Assembly (NCBI GenBank): GCA_034406715.1
Contig: CP137865.1
Span: 248,001-312,000, forward strand
Source: Rhodotorula mucilaginosa
Taxonomy: Eukaryota; Basidiomycota; Microbotryomycetes; Sporidiobolales; Sporidiobolaceae
Length of the DNA: 64,000 bases
Reading direction: 5' to 3'
Shown: positions 1 through 11,284 of the stretch, in pieces
Numbering within the stretch: the first letter of the stretch is position 1
How the letters are laid out: each line of letters starts with the position of its first letter
The notes under the pieces: model-generated
Seen by the model: the letters and a program-made list of their open reading frames with translations, nothing else
What the model was told of the DNA's origin: nothing
Database searches by the model: none
Made by a program: the position numbers and the translations under genes

Positions 1-1270
1 GGAGAGGCCGCCGCGCTTGAGTTCGACGAGGTCGGCCATGTCGACGTCCCAGAAGGTGAAGGGCAGGTTAAGGACTTTCAGAGCCGGCGAAGTGTCGGCG
101 AGGAGTTCGAGCTTCTTGATCGTCATTTCGCCGCCGTGCGATAGCAGGAGGTTTTCCAAGCTCGGAAAGAGCTCGAACAACGCGTGCGGGTAGGTGATGG
201 TCTCGACATCGTACCAGCTAGGATCCGAATAATGTTCTCGATACACCCGGTAGTCGTCCAATGGCGTGTCGCAGTCGATTGCGAAGTCGGTGATGGTGTT
301 GTGCTCGACGCGCTGCTCCAAGATGGTCGAGTCGAAGTCGAGTCTCTCCCTTTCGAACATGACGCGGTACCGCAGTTTTTTGAGCTTGGCGACGTCGGAC
401 GGCAAGAAGCATGCTGCTTTGTCGATATCGAACATTCCATCGCGATCTCGAGGTCGACTACTTCGTAGTGGAGATTTGGCGCGTCGTCGATATAGGTCGC
501 GTCTCTTAGGTGCCCGTCGTAAGACAAGCTGATCCGGAGAGCAGGAAACGCGGGCGTGCCGCTCTCACCGCCAGAGCGAAAGCCCTCGAGAAAGGCGGCC
601 AATGCCGGAATTGGCGCACTCATACTCGACAGGTAGGCGACGCGTACGTTCGACAGCCGACGAGTCGCCAGGATTGCGCCGACTTTCGACGCGTCCTCCG
701 GATCCGTCAGAACGACGCCGACGCTCGTTGCGGCCGTGGCGAGTTGTAAGACTTGACGTTGATACTCGTCTTGCACGACGGAGCGAGCGATCGCCGAAGC
801 TGCGCGCCTAGTCCTCCCCGGCTGCGGCAAAGCCGCGACCCATCTCGGCAGGTGGGACAAGTTTCGGACCATCTCGGCGAGCCCTGGTCTGTCGAGCAGG
901 TTCTTGCGGAAGAGCCAAGCTTTATACATCAAGGAACGATCGTACGCGCTCGAGAAGTGGATGTTGGAGAATTCGGGCGAAAAGTAGAGCGCGTGGGTGG
1001 CGGCGGGGACGAGTCGCCTGCAAGTCAACATGACGGATCGCACCGACTCGAGCGCGTCTGCGAAGCATGACTGCGTCAGTCAATAGCTTGCACCTCTAGG
1101 GCGAGCTGGAACATACTCCTTCTCCCCCATAAAGCACCGTCGAGGAGATCTTTGTCGACGTGGGCGACGTGCAGCAGGATGTGGGCGAGTATCTCTTCGG
1201 GGAGCTTGAGCAGCAGAGACTCGGGCCTCGGGCCACTGGGCGGATCCGATTCGATATCCGAGCTGTACAT
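1..1270 (-). CDS. F-box protein, 3' end outside window
   Basis: Probable substrate adaptor of an SCF ubiquitin ligase. Exon 1 (1117-1270) opens with an ATG at 1270 and carries an F-box core (LPEEILAHILLHVAHVDKD). A 59-nt intron (1058-1116, GTATGT donor, CTGAC branch, CAG acceptor) joins in phase to exon 2, which continues the F-box helix (ALESVRSVMLTCRRL). The rest is leucine-rich, as in fungal F-box/LRR proteins, and runs off the left edge still in frame. Near 425-470 the reading frame must shift by one base to continue from the upstream part (ending near NLHYEVVDLEI) into the downstream part (FDIDKAACFLPSDVAKLKK). I found no intron of the right phase there, so it is either a missed splice, an assembly error or a real frameshift. 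The substrate is unknown. The family call is firm for the F-box and weaker for the rest. Confidence 0.7.
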
Positions 1271-1733
1271 GCGTGCTGCTGCGCCGCGAGCAGGGGTGAT
1301 CAGCGGCACCACTCTGACCCGACGACGACGAGGGTGGAATCGAGACGGCGTACCTTGCCGTGCTGCGTAGTGCCGCGAGGCTCCAGCCTGTTCAGTACCG
1401 CGATGCCTTTCGAGCCCAGGCGGCGCTCTCAAGCGAGACGAGCTGCAGGGTGGAAAGTGGACGGGAAAGAACCACGGAACAGTTCCGACGACCCTGGCTC
1501 CGCTGAGTTCTACTTGCGTGCGATGGAATCTACGCTGTCCGGATGGTATCAAATATCAAGGCGCCGCTGTCCTTTTCGACTACCTTTTCGTTATGTTGTC
1601 CAATCTCACTTTCAAGTGGCTTTGGCGCTTCGCTTTGGGATTTTTCGCCTATCAGGACGTAAGACTACAGACATATTCATATCGGACGACTTCCCCCATA
1701 TGTCATCATACTGTTACATGTTGCCCCCGTGTC
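1271..1733. other. Intergenic, no gene seen
   Basis: Lies between the F-box gene start and the permease stop, both on the minus strand, so it should hold the F-box promoter and the permease 3' region. Open frames here are short and lack splice-consistent extensions or recognisable motifs. Confidence 0.5.
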
Positions 1734-3886
1734 TCAAGCGTGCGCGCTCAAGTTGTGCACCGACCCCGAGGCCTCGTCGCCACCTTCGCAGTCGAGTTTA
1801 GCGTCGTGCACGGCGTGCACGCGCTTCTTGCCGCCGCAGAACCAGTAGATGCCGCCGATGATGTGCGCGCCGCCAAAGATCGCGACAGCGTAATCTGTCG
1901 TCGGCGAGGGGAGAACATCGAGGAACGGAGTCAGATGGTTGTGCTTGTCACCGGAACAGCAGGAGCAACAAACTCACTCATGTTGCCGGCCGTGACGGGA
2001 TGGTATGTCGGAAGGAAGAGCATGATGGAGATGAAGATCTGGTAGACCATCGCGACCGAGTTGCAGATGATGCCGAGGACCCGCGGCAGTCGGAACGGCG
2101 CATTCGGGAGCTGCCCGGACGGTCGTCCTCGGAAGAGCATAAGCCCCGTCGGTACCGCATATCTGTGTGCGTGAGCAAGAAACGAAGTCAGTCATTGACA
2201 TCCCGCGCAACGCAATCTTGTTTTGACGCAGCTCACGAAAGATTAAGTAGCGAGATGGCGAGGACGATGATCGAGTTGAAGAGCGGCGCGTTGCCGATGT
2301 AGATCAGGACGAGGAGCATCTCGATGACGGAGACGACGATGAGGGCGCGAACAGGAACGTGGTTTGTCGAGCTGATCTTGGTGAACCAGCGCGAGAAGGG
2401 GATCCCTCCGTCAAGGGCGAACGACCAGATGACGCGCCCCGCAGTGGCTTGTGTCGCAACTGACGCTACGCCAGCCGTCAAGCTCGACAAGGCGACAGTC
2501 AAGACGATCGCGCCTGCCGTGCTGCCCGTCGCCTGCTCAAGCACGTACAAGATCGGGAAGCTGTGGCGGGGACAAAAGATAACGGTCCGTCAGCAAATGC
2601 CGAGTGGTCCTGCCGTAGCCGCGGGGACAGAGCAATACACACAGTTGCGTTGCGACCGCATCAATATCCTTGACGGTGAAGAGGAACGCGAGGATGAAGA
2701 GCAATCCGGCCGGGACAGAGAGCAAAATGGAGCCAAGCATGGCCCGAGGCGCATTGAGGGCCGGGTTCGGCAGCTCTTCGCAGAGATGGGCGATACTGTC
2801 GTAGCCCATGATTGAGTAGGCGCCGCTCACCATGCTGGGGGAAGCGGGAAAGAACACTGTGTAAGCGGAAAAGCCCGCACGGAAGACAATCTGAAACGCC
2901 TTACCCGATGATGAAGACGACGCCTTTCGAGGTATAGCCGGTCTCGTTGATGAGCTTGGTGAATACAAAGCTCGCTGCGCATCGAAGTCCGGGTCAGCGG
3001 CATTTTCCCACGCAACGCCCCCGGCGGGAAACCCCTCCTCACCGGAGTTAAAGTCGCCTTCGTGCCTTGCGAACAGCAGCACGACGATGACAAAAGTGAC
3101 GAGGATCGATACAATGCCGGTAAAGGTGTTGAGGGCGGACAGCGCGCGAAGCCCATAGATGTTCATGACGAGGGCGCACAGTGCCAAGGCCCAACTGCGT
3201 GGACAGAATGTCAGCCTCGGCTTCTCAAGCTCAAGCGAGGAAGTCGAAGCCTATATACAAGATGAGAGCTGTCTGCCATTGTGCTGGCGCATATGAAGGG
3301 TGGCATGCGGCGGCGTAGGCCGTGATCTGATTGCAGACATGTACCGTCAGCGACTCGAGTTTTCGCCGCTGACACAGAGCGGGGAAGAACTGACTCCGAG
3401 AGCGCAGATGAATGTGGCACTCATCGTAAGAGCGACCCATCCGGTGCAAGACAGCCAAGCCACCCAGTACCGCTGCAATGGGGAAAAGGTCAGGAAAAGA
3501 AACAAGAGGCACACGAAAGCGAAAGCGCGTCTCACCAAGAAACTCGCGCAGGACGCAGGCGCCATGTTCTCCGTCCAGGCAATCTGGCCTTCGGCAGTTG
3601 GCCAGATAGAAACCATCTCGGCGAGCGACGCCGCGCCGCACAGCGAGCACAGCGCGACGACGAGGAATCCGAGAACCATGACGGTCGGGCCTCCGGAGTA
3701 CAGGGCGGTGCTCAGGGATCCGGCCCACGACGGCGCGGTCGAGACGACGGTGAAGCACAGGAACGCCATAGAGAGCGGCGAGAAGCGGATCTTGAGCGTG
3801 CCATCTTGGGCGCCGGGCGCCCGCGAAGTGACTTGCTCGACTCCCGTAAAGGCGAGCGTACCGGCTTCTTCGTCTTTTCTGCGCAT
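1734..3886 (-). CDS. APC-superfamily amino acid/amine permease (GABA/choline permease type)
   Basis: A multi-pass plasma-membrane proton symporter of the fungal amino acid/choline/GABA permease group (Uga4/Hnm1-like). The ATG at 3886 begins MRRKDEEAG. The first transmembrane helix region (FSPLSMAFLCFTVVSTAP) and the glycine-rich segment AALCSLCGAASLAEM-type helix 2 follow, with further hydrophobic segments across at least six exons. Near the middle is MGYDSIAHLCEELPNP, the conserved loop of this family (FxGxD-x2-xHxxEE-x-xNAP), followed by helices SLTAGVASVATQATAGR and MLLVLIYIGNAPLFNS. The C-terminus (GGIYWFCGGKKRV and an acidic tail) ends at 1734. The substrate cannot be fixed from sequence; GABA, choline or polyamine-type amines are the usual ones. 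Its neighbours (cupin, amine oxidase, aldehyde dehydrogenase) would fit amine uptake. Confidence 0.85.
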
Positions 3887-4740
3887 CTTCGCGATGTTCC
3901 TCGTCTCTATATCGTCGTTGAGAGCTTGTTGTGATAGACTAGACAGAGATCGCGGATGAAGAGCAGGCGGCGGCGCAGGGAAAGCGGCGGTTTTATCGTC
4001 TTTGGTTCAAATTTGGAACAGAGGGGGCGCTCGCGTAGCAACCGGGTCGTAGCCAAGGTATGGGGATGGAGGTAAGGGGGCCCATGCGGGACAGGGACGG
4101 GCAAGAGTAGATCCGCTGTAATCAGGTGATTGAGGGGCGTGGGTGATCGGCGAGACGGAGGCAGCAGGCGGGAAGCCTCAGCTCGCACGCTCGGAGGCGC
4201 GAGTGGCCAGTTGGAAGCATCGAGGAACAGTGCCACAGGAGACGACCAATCGAGAGGGTGCCGTGCTGGCAGCTACATGGTCCACAGCGTAGCACACATG
4301 CGCATTGGAGAGGAAGAGGCCGTCGACCCGAAGAAGGCCGAAATCGACCAAGGCGGCCAAAACCAGTGGCAGTTTCTCATTCTCATCACTTTGTGGCGCT
4401 TTCTAGACTCGGGCGCTCGCCCTCCGCAGCTACTGCGTTACTCTATACACGGCAGCTAGGTTCCTAGCGCTTTGGATCAGTCTTCACAAATCCGGTAGCT
4501 TTCCGGCGCTTCGATGAGAACTTCGCCAAACGTCGGGCCTGCCTCCATTGGCCTCCAACTGATAGCCGACTACGGTCGCAGCCTCTACACCGGATTCTGT
4601 TGTTCCGAGCCCCGTGTTGCCAAAAGCGGGGCAATCATGGCTCGCGAAAAGGCTTGGTCCGAAGCGCGGTCGCTGCAGGCTAGCAATCCCTCCTCCCTCC
4701 GACTCCCGCCCCGCTCTCTGAAAGCACGCTCCGCTCCGCC
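3887..4740. promoter_or_regulatory. Divergent intergenic region, permease and cupin
   Basis: About 850 bases between the divergently placed starts of the permease (minus) and the cupin gene (plus), so both promoters and 5' leaders should be here. No gene or clear operator was identified by eye. Confidence 0.5.
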
Positions 4741-5327
4741 ATGTCTACGCCGAAAGTAACCGTTCACCGCTCTGTACTCGCGCAAACCTTGATTCCTGGA
4801 CTTCCCGGCGGCTCTCTCGGTGAGTTGGCCTCCTTAGAGACACTTTTAGACGTGAAGCGGAGTTTGAGAGAGGAACTGACCTCGCTCGGGATCGCGGCCT
4901 CGCAGTCGACTTCGGCGCTTTCCAGCATGTCGAGGGCGCAGCCGTTGTTGGCGTTTTCCGGAATCACGGTACCGAGCCGGCTTTCGAGATCCCGTCCTAT
5001 CCTGAAGACGAGGTGAGCGTCGGCCTTTCGTACATATAAAAGTCGCTGAGTGGACCTCTGACTCGGGATTTGCGTGTAGTTCAAATACATCATCGATGGT
5101 GTCCTCGCCGTACAACAGGATGGCAAACGCGTGACCGGCGTCGCCGGAGACATCGTGCATATTCCCAAGGTGAATCTCGCAGAGGAGCTTTTTGCGTGCG
5201 ACTTTTCCTGATGCTGTCCTCCTTGCAGGGCTCAAAGTTCACGGTCCTTCCGACAATCTTCACCGCGGTCTACTTCTCGGCCCGCAGCGTCGCTTTCCCG
5301 CAGCAGAGTGCGCAAGCGAGGCTCTAG
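4741..5327 (+). CDS. Small cupin-fold protein, EutQ-like
   Basis: A 124-residue single-domain cupin resembling fungal proteins annotated as ethanolamine-utilisation EutQ-like. Four exons join in phase: 4741-4819, 4906-5012, 5080-5169 and 5229-5327. It begins MSTPKVTVHRSVL. Cupin strands are recognisable in DFGAFQHVEGAAVVGVFR, in FEIPSYPEDE, in the second motif FKYIIDGVLAVQQDGK-RVTGVAGDIVHIPKGSKF (Gly-Asp then HIPKG) and in a final strand TAVYFSARSVAF. Metal-binding histidines are sparse, so catalysis is uncertain. The last three residues are Ala-Arg-Leu, which fits the PTS1 peroxisomal consensus. It converges on the hydroxyacid dehydrogenase gene. The exact function is unknown. Confidence 0.8.
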
Positions 5328-5690
5328 AGTACGCAACTTTGTAGACCGTTTCTTTCTGTCCGTCCCTGCATGCTATGCCACTCCTCGTACTCTCGCTGCG
5401 CCGGGCTTGGAGTGACTAGGGTCTGTGTAAGCAACAGATCGTATCGAGACTGGGACGGATCGAAGGCAAGAAGCGAACTGACTCGTCAGGCAAATGCGTC
5501 CAGCGCTTCTCTTCCGCCGCCCCGACTTGCTCACGAAGGAAAGCCTCTCATTCTAGACTTGCGAAGCCTGAATGTGCAGGTTTCGCGATCTTGCCGAGCG
5601 ATCAGTAGAGCCTGCACAGTCCGAGAACGGCTGATTCCCGAAGCATGCTCGCAAGTGGCAAACAAAAAGGTCCTTCTTTCACCGCGCCGT
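5328..5690. other. Convergent intergenic region, no gene seen
   Basis: 363 bases between the stop codons of the cupin gene (plus) and the hydroxyacid dehydrogenase gene (minus). It should contain both 3' ends. No open frame here has homology I recognise. Confidence 0.5.
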
Positions 5691-7005
5691 CTACATCTTG
5701 GTCGCAGCAAACTGCTTACCAACAGGCTGCGCACAAGTGTATCAATCAGTAGCTGCGTACGGCGAATAAGAAGAGTATGCCTGAGCGCACCGTGAGCAGA
5801 GGCTGTTCGTCCAGCAAGAAGCGTTCGGTATTCTCCATGACAAGACGTTCGAACTCGACGTGCGTCTCTTGAGCAACGCCGCCGATGTGAGTCGTGAGGG
5901 TGACTTGTTTCTGTTCACGGCGCACATCGGGTCAGTTCACGGTAAAGCAGACGCTGAGGTACTTTCCACTCGCACGCACCATGCCAATGAGCTCCTTCGA
6001 GACTTGCGGCTCAAACTCGTGAACGTCGAGACCAGCCGAAAGCAGATGTCCAGACTTCAGCGCCGCTACGAGCGCCGCTTCGTCGATGACCGGTCCGCGC
6101 GCTGTATTGATGATTCGGGATCCGGGCTTCATCGCCGCAAGGAACGCCGAATCGATCAGGTGATGTGTCGACTCCATGTAGGGTACTGCAGAGCGCAAGT
6201 TAAAGATCAGAGCTAGAACAGACTGCCCGGTGATGGAGAAGAGCGCGCACCCGAGACGCTAACGCAGTCAGCTTGACCAGCAAGTTCGGCGAGCGAACCG
6301 ATCCGTCGAGCCTCGAGCGCCTCGACGACGTCAGGAGGAGGAGGAGCCACGTCATAATAGCAAATCTCCATCCCGAGGGCTTTCGCCTTGCGAGCAATCT
6401 CGCGCTGGATCGCCCCGAGTCCGACGCATGCAAGCGTTTTCCCCCTCGGATTCCGCGCCTTGGTAGCGATATCGAGATGAACATCGTGGAAGACTTGAGG
6501 ATCTCCCGTGCGTGCACCCCACTCGGCGTAGCTCGTCAGGCGGAACGTCGCCAGGATGAGGAATAGACCGATGTCGCTGGTCGCGGTGTCGCCTGCGCCT
6601 CGCGAGTTGGCAAAGGCGATACCGCGAGCGTTCAAATCCGGAACCGACATGTAGTCAAAGCCGGCGCCGGCAGCAGCAAAGAGCTTGACGGTCGGTGGGA
6701 GGAGCGCGATGAGTTCTGCGTCCCACGGTGACGCGGCGTTGCCCGTTTCGACAGCAAACTTGACGATGCCGTCAAACTGGCCGTACCTATCTTCGAGAAG
6801 AGTCAGCAACGGTAGGACGAACTCGTTTAAGGTTGTACAGAGCATCAACGCACCGCTTGTCCCGCAACGACTGCTGGAAGTTCTCGCGGCTTGACAAGTC
6901 GGCGGGGATCACCTCGAAGCGTTGGCAGAAGGCGTCCCATTGCTCCTTCTGGTAAGTCGGCGTGTCGCCGAGCACAAGGATGCGGGCTTTGCTTGCGTTT
7001 GTCAT
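5691..7005 (-). CDS. D-isomer-specific 2-hydroxyacid dehydrogenase (glyoxylate/hydroxypyruvate reductase type)
   Basis: NAD(P)-dependent reduction of 2-keto acids such as glyoxylate or hydroxypyruvate. The ATG at 7005 begins MTNASKARILVLGD. Conserved parts in order are: substrate loop KLFAAAGAGFDYMSV; RGIAFANSRGAGDTATSD; nucleotide-binding ACVGLGAIQREIARKAKALG; catalytic Arg region IINTARGPVIDEAALVAALK; Glu in LDVHEFEP; catalytic His in TLTTHIGGVAQETH. The Rossmann motif reads Gly-Leu-Gly-Ala-Ile-Gln, so the third glycine of GxGxxG is replaced by glutamine, which is unusual. The last exon is reached through a GTGCGC...GCGCAG intron and gives LLTPVGKQFAATKM before a stop at 5691; reading through without that intron would stop at 5746. 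Family assignment is firm; substrate and cofactor are not. Confidence 0.88.
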
Positions 7006-7235
7006 GGTCGCTCGGTGCGGAGGTGCCGATCGATGCTAGCGGACGAGGGAAGGGCGTACAGTTCCAAGGTCATCGCGATGATACGAGCCACCCTGACCAG
7101 CAGTCGGTTCAGCGGGCCGAGGCAGCTGCAGCAAGCCTCAACAGTTCAGTAGGTTCTTCCTTTGAGAGCGCGGGCGGCAAAGTGCGGGTAAAGCACGGCG
7201 GCGGCGGCGGCGGGGATGGAGGCAAGCGGCGAGCC

Positions 7236-10200
7236 TCACCGCAACTGGCCTTTCGCGAGACGAGCGCCGCGCTTGCAAATAGCATGAATAGCGGCCGGCA
7301 CCGTCATGAAACTGGCGAGGTAATGGAACGCAGCGGTGAAACCGATGAAATTCCCTTCAAATCCAGTTTCGTCGAGCTTTAAGCTCACCGCGCAGAGTAC
7401 CACGAGGCTGTTAGAGGAGACTCCTATGCGCCAAGGAGAACGACGGAGGAGAAAGCTAGGAACGACCCAGGAACAGCTAATGAGATAGAGCGAAGAAAAA
7501 AGTTGCGGAGGTTTGCGCGTCATCACGCTCGAAAGGGCAGGACGAATACAGCTATGCTGCAGGAATGAGTGTCGTGAGTTACCGATATATTGCCTCCATT
7601 CCGTTGAACCACCGATCTTGGGCGACCGCTCCACCGAGAACCCGTACGACTCGCAATCCAAACTGCACGCGCTCCTGACTGTCCTGCGTGCTCGCAGCCG
7701 CAGCCGCAATGATTGACGGTGCCGGGAGATTCGGCACGGAGCCCGAGACGCTGCCGACGAGGGAACGGAGAAGGTTCTCCGACGCGGAGAGCTGCGACGC
7801 GATCGAGAGAAGGGTCTGAAGGAGGACGGCGACGGCGAGGGGACTGGTCGGCGAGAGGGCGGCGAGGGAGCGGGCAGCTTCGGAGCCCTGCGCGGGAGGT
7901 TTGCGCGACAAGAGCGAATTGAGGACTGTACTGAATGCCGGTTGGTTGATTTCGGTGGTGGCTGCGAGAAGCCGACTCGCTTGTCCTTGGACCCGCGGCG
8001 AGAAAGAGGCATTGTGGCGACGACGTTGTTCGACAGCCTCGCGCCAGGACACGGGCGTCTCGGCGTTCCACAATGAGTCATTAGCCGGTAACGGCAGTTG
8101 TGACAGCGCGGGGTGGTTGTGCGGGAGGAGTCGTTCCTTAAGTCCTCCCGTTTCGCCGTGTCGAATGTCGAGCAAGTAGCAGAGGAACGCGACTCTGCAC
8201 GCAGGGCGGGTCAGTTCTGCCGTCGAGGTGAAAATACAGCGACCAGATTGAGGGAGCTAACCGAATGTAGGTCTCGTGGACGACCCAAGCCTGCCAGATC
8301 CTCCGCAGGTCCCGTTCCGGAAGATCGAGGTTCGCCGGAATCTCGCACGGCGGCACTTCCAATTCGAGGAATTTCTGCAAGGAAGAGTTAGCGAGATGTA
8401 TCAAGAGCAACAGACGGAGGCAGGCAGAACGCACCTGTACAAGCAGAGCGTGATGTTTGCGCGTGTATTCTTGCTCTGCGGTACGTGACGAGTCTGATGA
8501 GCTAGTGAGCGATAGGAAATAACAAGGCACTCACCTTCTGTTGATTTCGAAAAGGCTCCGAGTAGCTGGTAGAGTAGCAGCGTCTGTCGGATCGGTGAGC
8601 ACGTCAGCCACTCTTCGCCCGTCTGCCAGCCAAAATATCGAACCGCACCTGAACCGACGCCAGCAATTCGTCCTGGCCCAGTTTCGCCGAACCGAGATGC
8701 TCGGCTGCAAACTCGCGCTTGATCCGCGACATCTCGTCGAAGAAGCTGGAATGCGTCTCGAACAAGCCGGCGCCGGCGACGGAAAGTGCGAACGCAAAAG
8801 TCGGCTCGACGGTGTTGAGGACGATCGATGGACCATGCTGTTGCCGCGGAAAAGAATCGGCCAAAGTGAGATACTGATCGACCAAGGAAGTGCGCCAAGG
8901 AAAGGGGGGAGACGTACAGCGAGCGGCAGGACCGGCAGCAAAGTTTTCGACGCCTGAAACGCAAACTTGGACAGTCGGGATAGCGGTGGAAGCTCCCACG
9001 CTGTAGACTGCGTATCAGTAACGTGGCGTGCAGACGAGATGAGGGCAAGCCGCGACCCACGATAGAGGTAAGCGATGCAGAAGCGCTGATTCGCCATCCA
9101 AAACCGTGAGCTGGTATTCCGTTCGACGCCGAACAGGCTGTACAAGGAGACGCTTTAGCCGCGATCCCGGAGAAAGCCTGCCGCAAGAGTGCGTACTGGT
9201 CGAGTCCCGGATACATGTCTGGTTCCTTCGAGCGGATCGGTTTCACCGTCGCGCCTTGCAACCACGAAGCGACGCCGTCGTCTTCGAATTCGGCCTCGAC
9301 CCAGTCCTCGTTCGCCTCGTCGTCGTACAGCTGCATAGCATAGTATCTTGGCCGCAGCGAGCGGTTGCACATGATCTCGTCGGCGCGGATTGGTGGCGTT
9401 GCTGAGGGAAGCGTGTGCAGCTCCTGAAGGAGGTCGAGCTCCGAGTCGGCCAACGTCGGCAGCGGCGGGGCTGCTGGTTCTCCGCTTGTCGAGGTGGACG
9501 CAATACCGGTAGCGGCAAGTAGATCGAGAGGACTCGAATGGCTACAGTCGCTCGATTGTCCGGAATCGCTGGAAGGGCTGGTGCGGCCCGGGGCTGATTG
9601 CGCCGGCACGGCGGCTGCGCGAGCCCTCTTTGCAGGTGCTGGATTTGAAGTCTTGTCGAGGGCCGGAAAGTCCCACGGTAGGAAGATTTCGGGTGACGCG
9701 TGACCTTCCGGCGACGAGGACTCCGTGACCTGCGCCACGCCGCCGATGGAAAGGGAGCTTGTCGAGTCGCCCGCCTGCAAGAACGCCTCGAGCGTCGCTC
9801 CGGCCGCGATCTCGGGTACACCGGAAAGGGGTTCCGCTGGCGGTGGAAGCGGTAGTTGCCATTCGCGATCAAACTCTTCGCTGAGCGCCTCCTGCGCTGC
9901 CGGGACAGTCACCGCCGCTGCCGTCGAATCGGGCGCCGCCGGCTCCTCCGTCGCCGAGGCCTGTTTACGAGCTGTTGGAGATGTAGGAACGAGAGGTATG
10001 GGCGCTGGTACGGCGATGTCGGCTGCGGCGGCTGCGGCGAGAGAAAATTCGGCGGCCGCAGTCTCCGACTCTGCTCCTTCCTTGTGGTACATCCGGATGT
10101 GGCGAGCAAGGATGTCGGGTCGAGAGAAGCCCGTATCGCATGCAGCGCAGCGGAGCGCAGCAGCGCCGGGCTCATCTGTAGAGTATCGCGGCCAGGTCAG

Positions 10201-10451
10201 ATGATATTCGCGAAGGGGAGGAATCCGAAAGCATCTCGAGTCAGCTCACGCTTCGCCCGCCAATGCCGTCGAGCGTACTCTGCGCGAGAGAAAACTTGTC
10301 CGCACTGCAGATGGTTCGGGCGAGTCAGTCAGCGGCGATTGGAACGCGGACTGATGAGAAGAGAGAGACGGCGCACAGTCGGACAGGCGTGCTCTTGTCT
10401 CGACGGCGGTGCTTTTCGCTTCGACCCTTCTGCTTGCATCGTGTCGGCCAT
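7236..10451 (-). CDS. Transcription factor with two C2H2 zinc fingers and a fungal_trans-type middle domain
   Basis: Nuclear regulator. The ATG at 10451 starts MADTMQAEG and is followed by a basic stretch and two adjacent fingers, both C-x2-C-x12-H-x4-H: CPTCGQVFSRAEYARRHWRA-K-H and CAACDTGFSRPDILARHIRM-Y-H. Finger 1 is spread over three exons: 10377-10451 ends after Cys-Pro-Thr, 10250-10304 supplies the second Cys and first His, and the codon of the last His is split across the next intron into the exon starting at 10175. A long Ala/Pro/Ser-rich region follows. Then comes a domain typical of fungal_trans regulators (IWQAWVVHETYIRLAPSIW; ELPPLSRLSKFAFQAS). The C-terminus is less certain: WFNGMEAIYR lies near 7590 and a last exon may end at 7236 (KLDETGFEGNFIGF). 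The twin N-terminal fingers recall Adr1-like activators, but that is only a resemblance. Divergent from ALDH. Confidence 0.75.
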
Positions 10452-11284
10452 GGCGTTGGCCCGCCTGGCTTCGCCCGAGCGTACGTGTCGTTGAGAGCAA
10501 GGAGACAACCCTGTTCTGCTCCGGGGCGGCAACTCGAGATACAAAAACGCGGGGGAACTCCGCTCTCGATCGGCCCGTCCACGCTTGTCTCATCACGACG
10601 CCGCGATAAGTTTCGGCGCGAGCAGCTCGGCACCCGCTGCAGCTGGCTCTCGAGCTCGCTCGCAGCGCTGTATCCCCTCGCCGTGACTCGCAAGGTACGA
10701 GCAGGCAGGTTGCATGCTGCTGTGCCATGGTGCGTGACGGGGGCTCGACGCTCTCCTGCTCAACCACTCTTCGCGCCCGCTCTATGCGGTACGGCACGTT
10801 CGTCTCACAAGCAGTATACGATAATGCCGCTACATCGAGTGCCTGACTGTGCTCGAAGCTTCCCACGTACGGCGTACCGCCTGACCTCGTCCAGCTGTGT
10901 CCCGGGCGGAGGCAGCGTGGGCGGGCTGGAGGCACCACGGTACCGCTTGCTCATGTACACGTCACCCTAGCTCGAGCAGAGTGCCTGCGGCTTCATAAAG
11001 TCCCGCAATAACCGTCGGGTGGAGGAGAGGCAGCTGGGCCAGACCAAGGCATGCGGTGGTGCACCAGATCTCACCGCTTCCGACTTGCTTTCCTCACCGC
11101 ATCGACTTGGACCAGCGCTCTGAATCTCTGCTATAACTCGACTCTTTCTTAACAAGGCCTTGACGACTTACTGTGAGTCGAGCCTATACGCGGCTCTCGG
11201 CGCTACGTTTGGTTCATCGCGCGAATCCATCTCCGCTTGCGAAACAGACTAACTCGTCCCTGATGGACTCATGCGCGCAGAAAA
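10452..11284. promoter_or_regulatory. Divergent intergenic region, transcription factor and ALDH
   Basis: About 830 bases separating the start of the zinc-finger gene (minus) from the start of the aldehyde dehydrogenase gene (plus). It should hold both promoters. No additional gene is supported. Confidence 0.5.
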
